A DNA stretch of 64,000 nucleotides from Oceanobacillus rekensis. Its GTDB lineage: Bacteria; Bacillota; Bacilli; Bacillales; Amphibacillaceae. Positions 31,124 through 39,915 of the stretch are shown one piece after another. How positions within the stretch are numbered: the stretch's first letter is position 1; every line of letters begins with the position of its first letter. The DNA lies in the NCBI RefSeq assembly GCF_002153375.1, contig NZ_MTBQ01000004.1:398273-462272 (forward strand), in the 5' to 3' direction. Below the pieces are notes generated by a model that saw only the letters and a program-made list of their open reading frames with translations, ran no database searches and was not told where the DNA came from. A program made the translations under genes and the position numbers.

Positions 31124-32077
31124 ATGACATCTAGATACAAAGATCCATCGTTAAAGGTCTTCACATTAAATTCTAATCCTAAGTTAGCGGAGGAGATTGC
31201 AGCTCATATCGGGACAACACTGGGGGAATGTACAGTATCAAGTTTTAGTGATGGGGAAGTACAGATTAATATTGAAGAAAGTATACGCGGTAGCGAAGTA
31301 TATGTCGTTCAATCCACATCTGCTCCAGTTAACCAGCATCTGATGGAATTACTTATTATGATTGATGCTCTAAAACGCGCATCAGCAAAATCAATTAACA
31401 TTGTTATGCCGTATTATGGCTATGCTAGACAGGATAGAAAGGCAAGGTCACGCGAACCAATTGCAGCTAAATTGGTAGCTGATTTAATTGAAACTGCAGG
31501 AGCTGACCGAATGATAACACTCGATTTACATGCTCCACAGATTCAAGGGTTCTTTAATATTCCGATTGATCACTTACAAGGTGTTCCAATTTTATCTAGT
31601 CACTTTGAAGATAAAAACTTGGAGGATGTCATTGTCGTATCGCCTGATCATGGTGGTGTGACGCGTGCACGTAAAATGGCCGATCGCTTGAAGGCACCTA
31701 TCGGAATCATCGATAAGCGTAGACCGCGTCCGAATGTAGCTGAAATCATGAACATTATTGGTAATATTGAAGGAAAAACAGCTATTTTAATTGATGATAT
31801 TATTGACACGGCAGGAACAATTACGCTTGCAGCGAATGCTTTAATTGAAAATGGAGCGAAAGAAGTATATGCTTGTTGTACACATCCAGTACTTTCAGGT
31901 CCGGCAATTGAGCGTATTAATAATTCTCAAATTAAAGAGCTTGTTATATCAAATAGCATACCGCTTCCGGAAGAAAAACAGAGCAATAAAATCACGGCTC
32001 TCTCCGTAGCACCTTTAATCGGGGAAGCGATTATCCGCGTGCATGAAATGAAATCCGTTAGTGTCTTATTCGATTGA
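31124..32077 (+). CDS. prs: Ribose-phosphate pyrophosphokinase
   Basis: 317 residues, ATG 31124, SD ACGGAGG. Class I PRPP synthetase: [21 protein letters not shown] is represented by its first part, [18 protein letters not shown] is the family signature, and [13 protein letters not shown] is the PRPP-binding loop. It makes PRPP for nucleotides, His and Trp, and indirectly sets the PurR signal. Confidence 0.97.
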   Translation: MTSRYKDPSLKVFTLNSNPKLAEEIAAHIGTTLGECTVSSFSDGEVQINIEESIRGSEVYVVQSTSAPVNQHLMELLIMIDALKRASAKSINIVMPYYGYARQDRKARSREPIAAKLVADLIETAGADRMITLDLHAPQIQGFFNIPIDHLQGVPILSSHFEDKNLEDVIVVSPDHGGVTRARKMADRLKAPIGIIDKRRPRPNVAEIMNIIGNIEGKTAILIDDIIDTAGTITLAANALIENGAKEVYACCTHPVLSGPAIERINNSQIKELVISNSIPLPEEKQSNKITALSVAPLIGEAIIRVHEMKSVSVLFD

Positions 32078-32079
32078 TT

Positions 32080-32105
32080 GTTTAGATAGACCAATTTTCG
32101 GGTAA
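32080..32105 (+). promoter_or_regulatory. ctc promoter (sigma-B)
   Basis: GTTTAG (32080-32085), 14 nt, GGGTAA (32100-32105), close to the sigma-B consensus GTTTAA-N12-15-GGGTAT. It begins just after the prs stop. ctc is the classical sigma-B reporter gene in B. subtilis. Confidence 0.75.
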
Positions 32106-32211
32106 TAATTATATTGATCTATTACATGCTCTACGATAAACATATGTAATGAATAGATAAAATACTTAACTGTTCGAAGAGATGTTTTTAAAAATTTGGA
32201 GGGTGATTAAT

Positions 32212-32844
32212 ATGTCAACGAAATTAACAGCAACGAAAAGGGAAAATCTTAAGAAGTCAGCAACGAAAGAAATTAGATTAGACGGAAAGATTCCGGCAGT
32301 TGTCTATGGAAAAGATAAAGAAACGAAGAGTGTTGCAGTAGATAATGTTGAATTACTTAAAACTGTTCGGGATGAAGGAAGAAACGCAATTATTACATTG
32401 GATGTCGAAAACGATAGTACAGTGGATGTTATGCTTCATGAATATCAAATCGATCCAATTAAGGATCAATTAATCCATGCAGACTTTTATGTCGTTAATA
32501 TGTCCGAAGAAATGGATGTAGCTGTCACACTTCATTTAGAAGGAGAGGCACAAGGCTCAAAAGCTGGTGGTGTTTTACAGCAACCATTATACGAAATTCA
32601 AGTAAGAGCAAAACCTGGCAATATTCCAGAAGTAATTACAGTAGATGTTACGAAGTTAGATATTGGAGATACGCTTACTATTGCTGATCTACCAACAGAA
32701 AGATCATATGAAATTCTGGATGAGCAGGACATAACAATTGCTACCGTTGTTCCATCAACTACAGAAGAAGATCTTGAAACAGATAATGATGAGAATGCTG
32801 AGCCAGAACTTGTAGGCTCTAAAGATAATAAAGAAGAAAAATAA
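32212..32844 (+). CDS. ctc: General stress protein Ctc / ribosomal protein bL25 (TL5 family)
   Basis: 210 residues from ATG 32212 (SD GGAGGGTG). The N-terminal L25 domain (KLTATKRENLKKSATKEIR, IPAVVYGKD) binds 5S rRNA; the C-terminal Ctc extension (to about 190) ends in an acidic tail. It associates with ribosomes under stress. The sigma-B promoter upstream agrees with stress induction. Confidence 0.95.
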   Translation: MSTKLTATKRENLKKSATKEIRLDGKIPAVVYGKDKETKSVAVDNVELLKTVRDEGRNAIITLDVENDSTVDVMLHEYQIDPIKDQLIHADFYVVNMSEEMDVAVTLHLEGEAQGSKAGGVLQQPLYEIQVRAKPGNIPEVITVDVTKLDIGDTLTIADLPTERSYEILDEQDITIATVVPSTTEEDLETDNDENAEPELVGSKDNKEEK

Positions 32845-32888
32845 GACTAAAAGCGTAAACTCTGGTAACTTATTATAAACAACGAATT

Positions 32889-32938
32889 ACCCTCCATTAA
32901 GAATATTGCTTCTTAGTAGGAGGGGTTGTTGTTTTTTA
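32889..32938 (+). terminator. ctc terminator
   Basis: ACCCTCC (32889-32895) with GGAGGGGT (32919-32926), an inner AAGAA/TTCTT pair, then TGTTGTTTTTT. Confidence 0.75.
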
Positions 32939-32967
32939 AATATTACGAAATTAAAAGGAAGAGCCAA

Positions 32968-33531
32968 ATGAAATGTATTGTAGGATTAGGCAATCCAGGA
33001 AATAAATATAAACAGACACGGCATAATATTGGTTTTATGGTTATTGATGAACTTTTGGAACGCAACCATTGGAGCTTAAACAAATCAAAGTTTAAGGGCG
33101 ATTACTCCATGGAAATGTTTGAAGGTGAGAAAGTAATACTGCTAAAACCTCAAACCTATATGAACCTTTCTGGTGAATCCATTCGTCCGTTAATGGATTA
33201 TTATAATGTAGATCTGGAAGATGTCCTTGTTATTTATGATGATCTCGATTTATCGACAGGAAAAATACGGCTTCGCCAAAAGGGTGGCCATGGCGGTCAT
33301 AATGGAGTGAGGTCGACAATTGACCAACTTGGTACCAAGGAATTTAAACGTATTCGATTGGGTGTCGGTAGACCAATATCACCGATTCCAGTAGTTGACT
33401 ATGTATTGGGGTCTTTTCCGAAAGAAGAGCATGAGGATGTAATCATCAGTATTAAAAATGCTGCAGATGCAAGTATATCCTGGCTTGAAGGAAAGTCATT
33501 CATTGAAGTGATGAATGAATATAATAATTGA
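32968..33531 (+). CDS. pth: Peptidyl-tRNA hydrolase (SpoVC)
   Basis: 187 residues from ATG 32968 (SD AAAAGGAAGAG). MKCIVGLGNPGNKYKQTRHN holds the catalytic His20 region (His19-Asn20 in TRHNIGF), LLKPQTYMNLSGES and VIYDDLDLSTGKIR follow. It recycles peptidyl-tRNA dropped by ribosomes. Order ctc-pth-fin-mfd is as in B. subtilis. Confidence 0.96.
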   Translation: MKCIVGLGNPGNKYKQTRHNIGFMVIDELLERNHWSLNKSKFKGDYSMEMFEGEKVILLKPQTYMNLSGESIRPLMDYYNVDLEDVLVIYDDLDLSTGKIRLRQKGGHGGHNGVRSTIDQLGTKEFKRIRLGVGRPISPIPVVDYVLGSFPKEEHEDVIISIKNAADASISWLEGKSFIEVMNEYNN

Positions 33532-33547
33532 TACATATGCTTATTAT

Positions 33548-33576
33548 GTATAATATGCCATCAACCGGATAAACTT
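33548..33576 (+). promoter_or_regulatory. Predicted sigma-F promoter of fin
   Basis: GTATA (33548-33552), 14 nt, GGATAAACTT (33567-33576): nine of ten positions of the sigma-F -10, with the same spacing as the csfB promoter in this window. Confidence 0.65.
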
Positions 33577-33585
33577 TTAATAAGA

Positions 33586-33643
33586 TGTTCAAAAAGTCCG
33601 GTAAAAAACAACTTCTTAGTTTTTTTATCTTCCTTCCTGAACA
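33586..33643. repeat. Family B repeat, 58-bp derivative inside the fin leader
   Basis: TGTTCAAAAAG (33586-33596) and CTTCCTGAACA (33633-33643) frame a short insert starting TCCGGTAAAAAAC, which is the right end of longer copies in reverse. It lies between the predicted sigma-F promoter and the fin start. Confidence 0.6.
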
Positions 33644-33678
33644 TTATTTTGGTAGAAAGATATTCGAGGTGGTTGATG

Positions 33679-33909
33679 ATGTCAATTATTTATAACTGTA
33701 GACACTGTGGGCATACAATTGGAAAACTGGAGCAAAAGGTGATTGAAACATCTATGCTTGGTTTCGAGCAGCTAAATAAAAAAGAATTGGAAGAAATGAT
33801 CCATTATGAAAGTAATGGTGATATTCAAATACATACAATTTGTGAGAACTGTGAGCAAGCCTTAGGCCAGCATCCTAACTATCACGAGTTGGATTTTTTT
33901 ATACAATAA
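33679..33909 (+). CDS. fin: Anti-sigma-F factor Fin (YabK)
   Basis: 76 residues from ATG 33679, six bases after SD GAGGTGG; ATG 33676 is too close. The zinc cysteines lie in YNCRHCGHTIG and TICENCEQALG. B. subtilis Fin has the same length and ending (FFIQ here). Fin displaces sigma-F from RNA polymerase and helps the switch to sigma-G. It sits between pth and mfd. Confidence 0.94.
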   Translation: MSIIYNCRHCGHTIGKLEQKVIETSMLGFEQLNKKELEEMIHYESNGDIQIHTICENCEQALGQHPNYHELDFFIQ

Positions 33910-33986
33910 CATAAGTGGCAGAAGCTTTGGTTCAGTAAACCAAAGCGTTTTTGCGCTTATATATGCATGTTAAGAGGGGTAGAACG

Positions 33987-36900
33987 ATGAGGGGCATTAA
34001 TAACTATCTAAAAACGAAAGAAGATATCCATTCGATTTTAAGTGGAATTACTGGGGGAATGAATGAACAGCTTATAGCAGGGCTTTCTGGCTCTGCAAGA
34101 AGTATGCTTGTTTCGGTCATTAATCAATCAATTAATCGACCTGTTCTACTAGTAACACATCAACTGGTACAAGCACAACAGCTCTATGATGATCTATCCG
34201 AGTTCATGGACGAAGAAAACGTATATTTATACCCGGTAAATGAGTTAATAGCTTCTGAAGTCTCTATATCCAGTCCGGAACTAAGGGCACAACGGATCGA
34301 AGCGCTGACAGAATGGTCTCAGAATAAAACAGGCATATTAATCGCTCCTATTGCAGCATTGAAACGAATTTTGCCTCCGAAAAGTTATTGGGCAAATTAT
34401 CAGCTGCGTTTTATAAATGGAGAAGATATTCCGATCGATACCTACCTAACGTCTCTAATCGATATGGGATATGAACATGCTTCTATGGTTACCAGTCCTG
34501 GGGAGTTCAGCCGTCGTGGAGGAATTATTGATATCTACCCAATTACAGAACAGCACCCAATACGTATTGAATTATTTGATGAAGAAATCGATTCGATACG
34601 CTATTTTGATGCTGAAACACAGCGGTCGCTGAATAAGGTAGAAGAAGTGACTATCGGTCCGGCTACAGAATTACTTTTAACGGATGAAGATATCATAGCA
34701 GCTTCAACAAGATTGGAAGATGCACTTGCTGCAACACTTAAAAAAATGAAAGCCACAGATGCAAAAGAACAACTAGTGGAAGTAATGGAACACGATATTA
34801 GCCGTTTTAGAAACTTAGAACGATTTTCAGAAATGTATAAATATATCGGTTACCTCTATTCAAAACCTGCTAGTTTAATAGATTATCTGCCATCAGATGG
34901 TCTTATTATTCTGGATGAGATGAGCAGAATTCAAGAAACGGCTACAAACCTTGATACAGAAGAAGCGGAATGGTACAGCAGTTTACTTGATTCAGGCCAG
35001 ATGGTAAGAGATAGTAAATTCTCATTGGATTGGAATACAGTTCTCGATATAATGAAACAGCAACGTATTTATATGTCTGTATTCCTAAGACATATTCCGA
35101 ATACCCAACCAGAAAATATTATTAATCTATCGTCAAGAGTCATGCAGGAATTCCATGGACAAATGCATTTATTTAAAAATGAGTTAAAACGTTGGGAAAA
35201 GGGGGATTTCTCTGTTTTAATTCTTGCTCCAACCAAAAAGCGGGCAGACAAAATCCACTCTATTTTAGCAGATTATGATATTGAATCTACGGTGACTAAG
35301 AATTTGAATCTACCGGTAGATATACCGACGATTGCAATTGGTAACATTACAAACGGTATAGAGCTTCCAATGCACAAATTAGCTGTCGTAACTGAAAATG
35401 AATTATTCAAAAAGAGGGCAAAACGCCCAAGAAGGCAACAAAAGGTTTCTAACGCAGAACGTATAAAAAGCTACCAAGAATTAAAAATTGGCGACTATGT
35501 TGTCCATGCTAATCACGGGGTTGGTAAATATCTGGGGATTGAGACACTGGCAGTAAATGATTTGCATAAAGATTATATGCTGATTAGATATTCTGGTGAT
35601 GATAAATTATTTGTTCCAATTGATCAAATTGACCTTGTTCAAAAATTTGTCGGTTCAGAAGGCAAGGAACCGAAATTATACAAGCTTGGTGGATCTGAAT
35701 GGACAAAGGTTAAAAGAAAGGTACAATCTTCTGTTGAAGACATAGCAGATGAATTGATTAAGCTATATGCAGAAAGAGAAGCGAGAAAGGGTTTTGCCTT
35801 TTCTGAAGACACCGAGATGCAGCGCGAATTTGAGGCATCCTTTCCATACCAGGAAACAGAAGACCAGATTCGTTGTATTGAAGAGATTAAACACGATATG
35901 GAAAGAGAAAGACCGATGGATCGCCTGCTTTGTGGAGATGTAGGTTACGGTAAGACTGAGGTTGCCATTCGAGCGGCATTTAAAGCGATAGCAGATGGTA
36001 AGCAGGTTGCCTTATTAGTTCCAACAACAATATTAGCACAACAGCATTTTGAAACTATTCAGGAGCGTTTCCAGGACCATGCGATTACGATTGGTCTTCT
36101 TAGCCGGTTCCGAACGAAGAAGCAACAAACCGAAACACTTAACGGGTTAAGGAAGGGAACTGTCGATATTGTTATAGGAACACATAGAATATTATCCAAA
36201 GATGTAGAGTACCGGGATCTTGGGCTACTGATTGTGGATGAGGAACAGCGATTTGGGGTTAAGCATAAAGAAAAAATTAAAAAGTTAAAAACAAATGTTG
36301 ATGTGTTGACCCTAACAGCGACACCTATACCAAGAACCCTTCACATGTCCATGCTTGGGGTTCGTGATTTGTCCGTGATTGAAACGCCACCAGAAAATCG
36401 TTTTCCAATTCAGACATATGTTATGGAATACAATCCAATTTTTGTTCGTGAGGCAATTGAACGGGAGATGGCGCGAGGTGGCCAAGTGTTTTTCCTTCAC
36501 AACCGAGTGGAGAATATCGATAAAGTTGCCAGTGATCTTGGCATGCTAGTAGATAATGCAAGAATTGGTGTTGCCCACGGACAAATGAATGAAACGGAAT
36601 TGGAAAGTGTCATTTTTGGATTTTTGGAGGGCGAGTATGATGTCCTTGTCAGTACGACAATCATTGAGACGGGTGTCGATATTCCCAATGTAAATACCTT
36701 GATTATAAACAATGCAGATCGGATGGGATTAAGTCAGCTTTATCAATTAAGGGGACGTGTAGGACGTTCAAATCGTGTTGCATATGCTTATTTTACCTAT
36801 CAAAAGGACAAAGTACTTACAGAGGTTGCTGAAAAGCGCTTACAGGCGATTAAAGAGTTTACAGAGCTTGGTTCAGGATTTAAGATAGCGATGCGTGACC

Positions 36901-37511
36901 TTTCCATCCGTGGTGCAGGTAATCTGTTGGGATCCCAGCAACATGGATTCATCGATTCCGTTGGTTATGATATGTATTCACAAATGCTGATGGATGCAAT
37001 TGAGGCACGTAAAGCAGGTAAAGATCTTGAAGAAGTTGTGCCATTTGAGCCTGAGCTCACACTGACTCTTGATGCATATATTCCGGATGAATATATTAAC
37101 GATGAGAAGCAGAAAATTGATATTTATAAACAATTTCAAGGGATGACCCTTACCGAAGATATCGAAGAACTAAAGGATGAATTAATTGACCGTTTTGGTG
37201 ATTATCCGAAAGAGGTAGAAAATCTATTTATCGTATCCTCTCTAAAGATTCATGCGAAAAAGCAACGTGTGGAATCCATTACGGAACGAAATAAGAAAAT
37301 TGTGCTGCTTATTGATGACAGTCGTAGCCAGCAAATTGATGGTTCGAAGCTCTTTGAATTGGCAAATACCTTTGGGCGCAATGTCGGGTTGGGGACAGAA
37401 AATAACAACCTAAAAATTGTGTTCAGTTGGTCCAAAGAAACAGAACACAGCAAATATGATGTTGTTGAAAAGTTTATTAAGAAATTAAGTGACGTTAATC
37501 GGGACAAGTAA
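33987..37511 (+). CDS. mfd: Transcription-repair coupling factor Mfd
   Basis: 1174 residues from ATG 33987 (SD AGAGGGG). UvrB-like N-terminal domains (SPGEFSRRGGIIDIYP), RNA polymerase-interacting domain (KIGDYVVHANHGVGKYLGI), then translocase modules with Walker A GDVGYGKT at 650-657, DEEQRFG, and TATPIPRTLHMS. The C-terminal TRCF domain is present. Mfd pushes stalled RNA polymerase off lesions and recruits UvrA. Confidence 0.97.
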   Translation: MRGINNYLKTKEDIHSILSGITGGMNEQLIAGLSGSARSMLVSVINQSINRPVLLVTHQLVQAQQLYDDLSEFMDEENVYLYPVNELIASEVSISSPELRAQRIEALTEWSQNKTGILIAPIAALKRILPPKSYWANYQLRFINGEDIPIDTYLTSLIDMGYEHASMVTSPGEFSRRGGIIDIYPITEQHPIRIELFDEEIDSIRYFDAETQRSLNKVEEVTIGPATELLLTDEDIIAASTRLEDALAATLKKMKATDAKEQLVEVMEHDISRFRNLERFSEMYKYIGYLYSKPASLIDYLPSDGLIILDEMSRIQETATNLDTEEAEWYSSLLDSGQMVRDSKFSLDWNTVLDIMKQQRIYMSVFLRHIPNTQPENIINLSSRVMQEFHGQMHLFKNELKRWEKGDFSVLILAPTKKRADKIHSILADYDIESTVTKNLNLPVDIPTIAIGNITNGIELPMHKLAVVTENELFKKRAKRPRRQQKVSNAERIKSYQELKIGDYVVHANHGVGKYLGIETLAVNDLHKDYMLIRYSGDDKLFVPIDQIDLVQKFVGSEGKEPKLYKLGGSEWTKVKRKVQSSVEDIADELIKLYAEREARKGFAFSEDTEMQREFEASFPYQETEDQIRCIEEIKHDMERERPMDRLLCGDVGYGKTEVAIRAAFKAIADGKQVALLVPTTILAQQHFETIQERFQDHAITIGLLSRFRTKKQQTETLNGLRKGTVDIVIGTHRILSKDVEYRDLGLLIVDEEQRFGVKHKEKIKKLKTNVDVLTLTATPIPRTLHMSMLGVRDLSVIETPPENRFPIQTYVMEYNPIFVREAIEREMARGGQVFFLHNRVENIDKVASDLGMLVDNARIGVAHGQMNETELESVIFGFLEGEYDVLVSTTIIETGVDIPNVNTLIINNADRMGLSQLYQLRGRVGRSNRVAYAYFTYQKDKVLTEVAEKRLQAIKEFTELGSGFKIAMRDLSIRGAGNLLGSQQHGFIDSVGYDMYSQMLMDAIEARKAGKDLEEVVPFEPELTLTLDAYIPDEYINDEKQKIDIYKQFQGMTLTEDIEELKDELIDRFGDYPKEVENLFIVSSLKIHAKKQRVESITERNKKIVLLIDDSRSQQIDGSKLFELANTFGRNVGLGTENNNLKIVFSWSKETEHSKYDVVEKFIKKLSDVNRDK

Positions 37512-37533
37512 ACAAATACGACATCACATGCTT

Positions 37534-37548
37534 CTGGACTTTTGAACA
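37534..37548. repeat. Possible solo end of a family B repeat
   Basis: CTGGACTTTTGAACA resembles the right terminus of family B (compare CTGGACTTTTTAAACA at 26.4 kb). No partner end is found nearby. Confidence 0.35.
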
Positions 37549-37577
37549 ACCTTTAAAAATAAAATATTCCATGGAAT

Positions 37578-37606
37578 GTATAGTTATTTCTGGATGATTT
37601 ATACTA
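37578..37606 (+). promoter_or_regulatory. Predicted sigma-G/sigma-F-type promoter of spoVT
   Basis: GTATA (37578-37582), 17 nt, TATACTA (37600-37606), matching the sigma-G -10 CATnnTA except at its first base. spoVT is a sigma-G gene in B. subtilis. Confidence 0.55.
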
Positions 37607-37689
37607 AAACCACACCTGGTGATTTTTACACGTTAAGTAAAGGAACGGATAAAATGGTAATCATCATTAGAAAGTGAGGCAGCTTAGAG

Positions 37690-38223
37690 ATGAAAGCAAC
37701 AGGAATAGTACGTCGAATTGATGATCTAGGCAGAGTTGTTGTTCCAAAAGAAATCAGGAGAACGTTACGTATTCGTGAAGGAGATCCATTAGAAATATTT
37801 GTTGATAGAGCAGGGGAAATTATTCTGAAGAAATATTCCCCAATAAGTGAGTTAGGGCATTTCGCGAAAGAATATGCTGAAGCACTGTTTAACTCTTTGC
37901 AATCACCTGTAATTATAAGTGACCGGGATGAGGTTATTGCTATTGCGGGTGAATCAAAAAAGGATTATTTAAATAAAAATATTGCTGCTCCATTAACAAA
38001 AGTGATAGAAAGTAGATCACAACTATTTGAAGTGGATCCGGTAACAATGGAAATAATCGAAGGTCAGGAACAGGAAATAAATTCCTATTGTATCAGTCCC
38101 ATTATTGCAAATGGAGATCCTATCGGGTGTGTGATGATCTTCTCTAAAGAAGAAAAAATCGGAAAAGTAGAACAAAAAAGTGCAGAAACAGCTGCAGTAT
38201 TTTTAGCTAAACAGATGGAATAG
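37690..38223 (+). CDS. spoVT: Stage V sporulation regulator SpoVT
   Basis: 177 residues, ATG 37690. The AbrB-like N-terminus (MKATGIVRRIDDLGRVVVPK) is followed by a GAF-like ligand domain (about 55-177) ending in AAVFLAKQME. It tunes sigma-G-dependent genes in the forespore. It resembles AbrB from this window only in the first 50 residues, so the two are not duplicates. A strong terminator follows. Confidence 0.96.
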   Translation: MKATGIVRRIDDLGRVVVPKEIRRTLRIREGDPLEIFVDRAGEIILKKYSPISELGHFAKEYAEALFNSLQSPVIISDRDEVIAIAGESKKDYLNKNIAAPLTKVIESRSQLFEVDPVTMEIIEGQEQEINSYCISPIIANGDPIGCVMIFSKEEKIGKVEQKSAETAAVFLAKQME

Positions 38224-38238
38224 TACTTAATGAACGTG

Positions 38239-38278
38239 TCTGTCTCAGGAGTTCAACTCCTTTGAGGCAGATTTTTTT
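38239..38278 (+). terminator. spoVT terminator
   Basis: TCTGTCTCA-GGAGT pairs with ACTCC-TT-TGAGGCAGA around a 3-nt loop, followed by seven T. Confidence 0.9.
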
Positions 38279-38331
38279 GGATTTATAACCTATGTTATAA
38301 TAAGGTAAAATCAACATGAAGGACGCGGGTT

Positions 38332-39915
38332 ATGAACGGAAATGAAACAAATAAGCTGGTGAAAGGTGCATTGCTTCTAACATTGGCAGGACTCATCAGT
38401 AAAGTATTAAGTGCAGGCTACCGGATCCCCCTACAGAATCTGACAGGGGATATTGGATTTTATGTATATCAGCAAGTATATCCGATTCTTGGAATTGTTA
38501 TGATTCTATCGTTATACGGGTTTCCTTCTGCCATCTCCAAAATGACAGTGGATTTAAAGGCTTCAGGTAAAAGCCTCTCCTTTACGAGCTTTTATCTTCC
38601 GGTTTTTTTAATTTTAATTGCAATAAATGGATCTGCATTTCTCTTTTTACTATTAAATGCAGAGTCGATTGCGGGTTGGGTAGGGGATCCTAATCTAGTA
38701 CATACGTATAAACTTACAGCTTTTGTTTTTCTGCTGGTACCATTTGCTGGTTTATTTAGAGGTGTGTTCCAAGGGAAATACTATATGAAGCCAACAGCCT
38801 TTTCCCAAATAGGGGAACAGTTTGTCCGTGTGTTTATGATTATATTGGCAGCATTATACATTGCCTTTGGTAATCATCCGTTATATCAAATTGGACAGGC
38901 TGCAGCGTTAGCATCCATATGTGGTGGTATCGTTGGAATTGTTATTTTGGTATTTTTCTTTATCAAAAAAAAACCTGTTTCCAGTGACAAATATGAGGTT
39001 CCCTGGAATTATTATTTAAGAACCTTACTGATTCTCGGTATTGTTGCAGCATTTAATCATATGGTATTGATTGTTATTCAATTTGCCGATGCATTTACAT
39101 TGATTCAAAGCCTGAAGGAATTTGGGTTAACTCAAATGGAGGCCATGGAAGCAAAAGGTATCTTTGATCGTGGACAACCCCTCATTCAGCTTGGAACTGT
39201 TCTAGGATCATCTTTTGCATTGGCATTGATCCCATCCATTTCAAAAGAGAAGCTGGAAGTAGAACCGGTCACTTTTTACAACTATATCCGCACTGCACTG
39301 CTATTTAGTTTTTACTTAGCCGTCGGTGCGACCATTGGATTAATTGCTATTTTCCCGGAGACAAATCTTTTATTGTTCCAGGATACCAAGGGAACAATGG
39401 AATTACAAGTACTTGTGATCGCGATATTCCTCTGTTCGGTTGCCATTACCGCTTCTTCTATCCTTCAGGGTTTGGGGCATATTAAACGGACCGCTGGGTT
39501 TATTTTAATTGCCTTTTTCGTAAAATGGACGGGTAATCAATTACTCGTACCAATCTGGGGAATTATGGGGAGTGCAGTTGCAACGATCGGTAGCCTACTT
39601 GTGTTATTTATCATCGTAATGATAGAGCTGAAAAGGAAATTGCCAGGACTAGAGTTTATAAACCGGATTAATTGGTTGGCACTTATTCAAGCAAGCATCA
39701 CAATGGTAGTTTATATTATATTGATTGATTGGATTGTTTCCGATGCTGTAGAGGCAACTCGAGTCTTATTATTGGTTTATGTTTTATTTATCTCAATAAC
39801 GGGAGGACTCATTTTTATTATTACACTTCTAAGAGGGAGAGCTTTTACAGAGGATCAATTAGCGATGCTTCCAAAGGCGCGGGTTTTTATTTGGATTTAC
39901 AAGGGAGGAAAATAA
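38332..39915 (+). CDS. yabM: YabM, MOP-superfamily polysaccharide/lipid flippase (SpoVB/MurJ-like)
   Basis: 527 residues with 13-14 predicted membrane helices spread over the whole length. The start NKLVKGALLLTLAGLISKVL and the YRIPLQNLTGDIGFYVYQQVYP block typify the MurJ/SpoVB/YabM branch. It starts at ATG 38332 with only a weak SD (GAAGGA). The lipid-linked substrate cannot be told from sequence. It directly abuts yabN. Confidence 0.9.
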   Translation: MNGNETNKLVKGALLLTLAGLISKVLSAGYRIPLQNLTGDIGFYVYQQVYPILGIVMILSLYGFPSAISKMTVDLKASGKSLSFTSFYLPVFLILIAINGSAFLFLLLNAESIAGWVGDPNLVHTYKLTAFVFLLVPFAGLFRGVFQGKYYMKPTAFSQIGEQFVRVFMIILAALYIAFGNHPLYQIGQAAALASICGGIVGIVILVFFFIKKKPVSSDKYEVPWNYYLRTLLILGIVAAFNHMVLIVIQFADAFTLIQSLKEFGLTQMEAMEAKGIFDRGQPLIQLGTVLGSSFALALIPSISKEKLEVEPVTFYNYIRTALLFSFYLAVGATIGLIAIFPETNLLLFQDTKGTMELQVLVIAIFLCSVAITASSILQGLGHIKRTAGFILIAFFVKWTGNQLLVPIWGIMGSAVATIGSLLVLFIIVMIELKRKLPGLEFINRINWLALIQASITMVVYIILIDWIVSDAVEATRVLLLVYVLFISITGGLIFIITLLRGRAFTEDQLAMLPKARVFIWIYKGGK

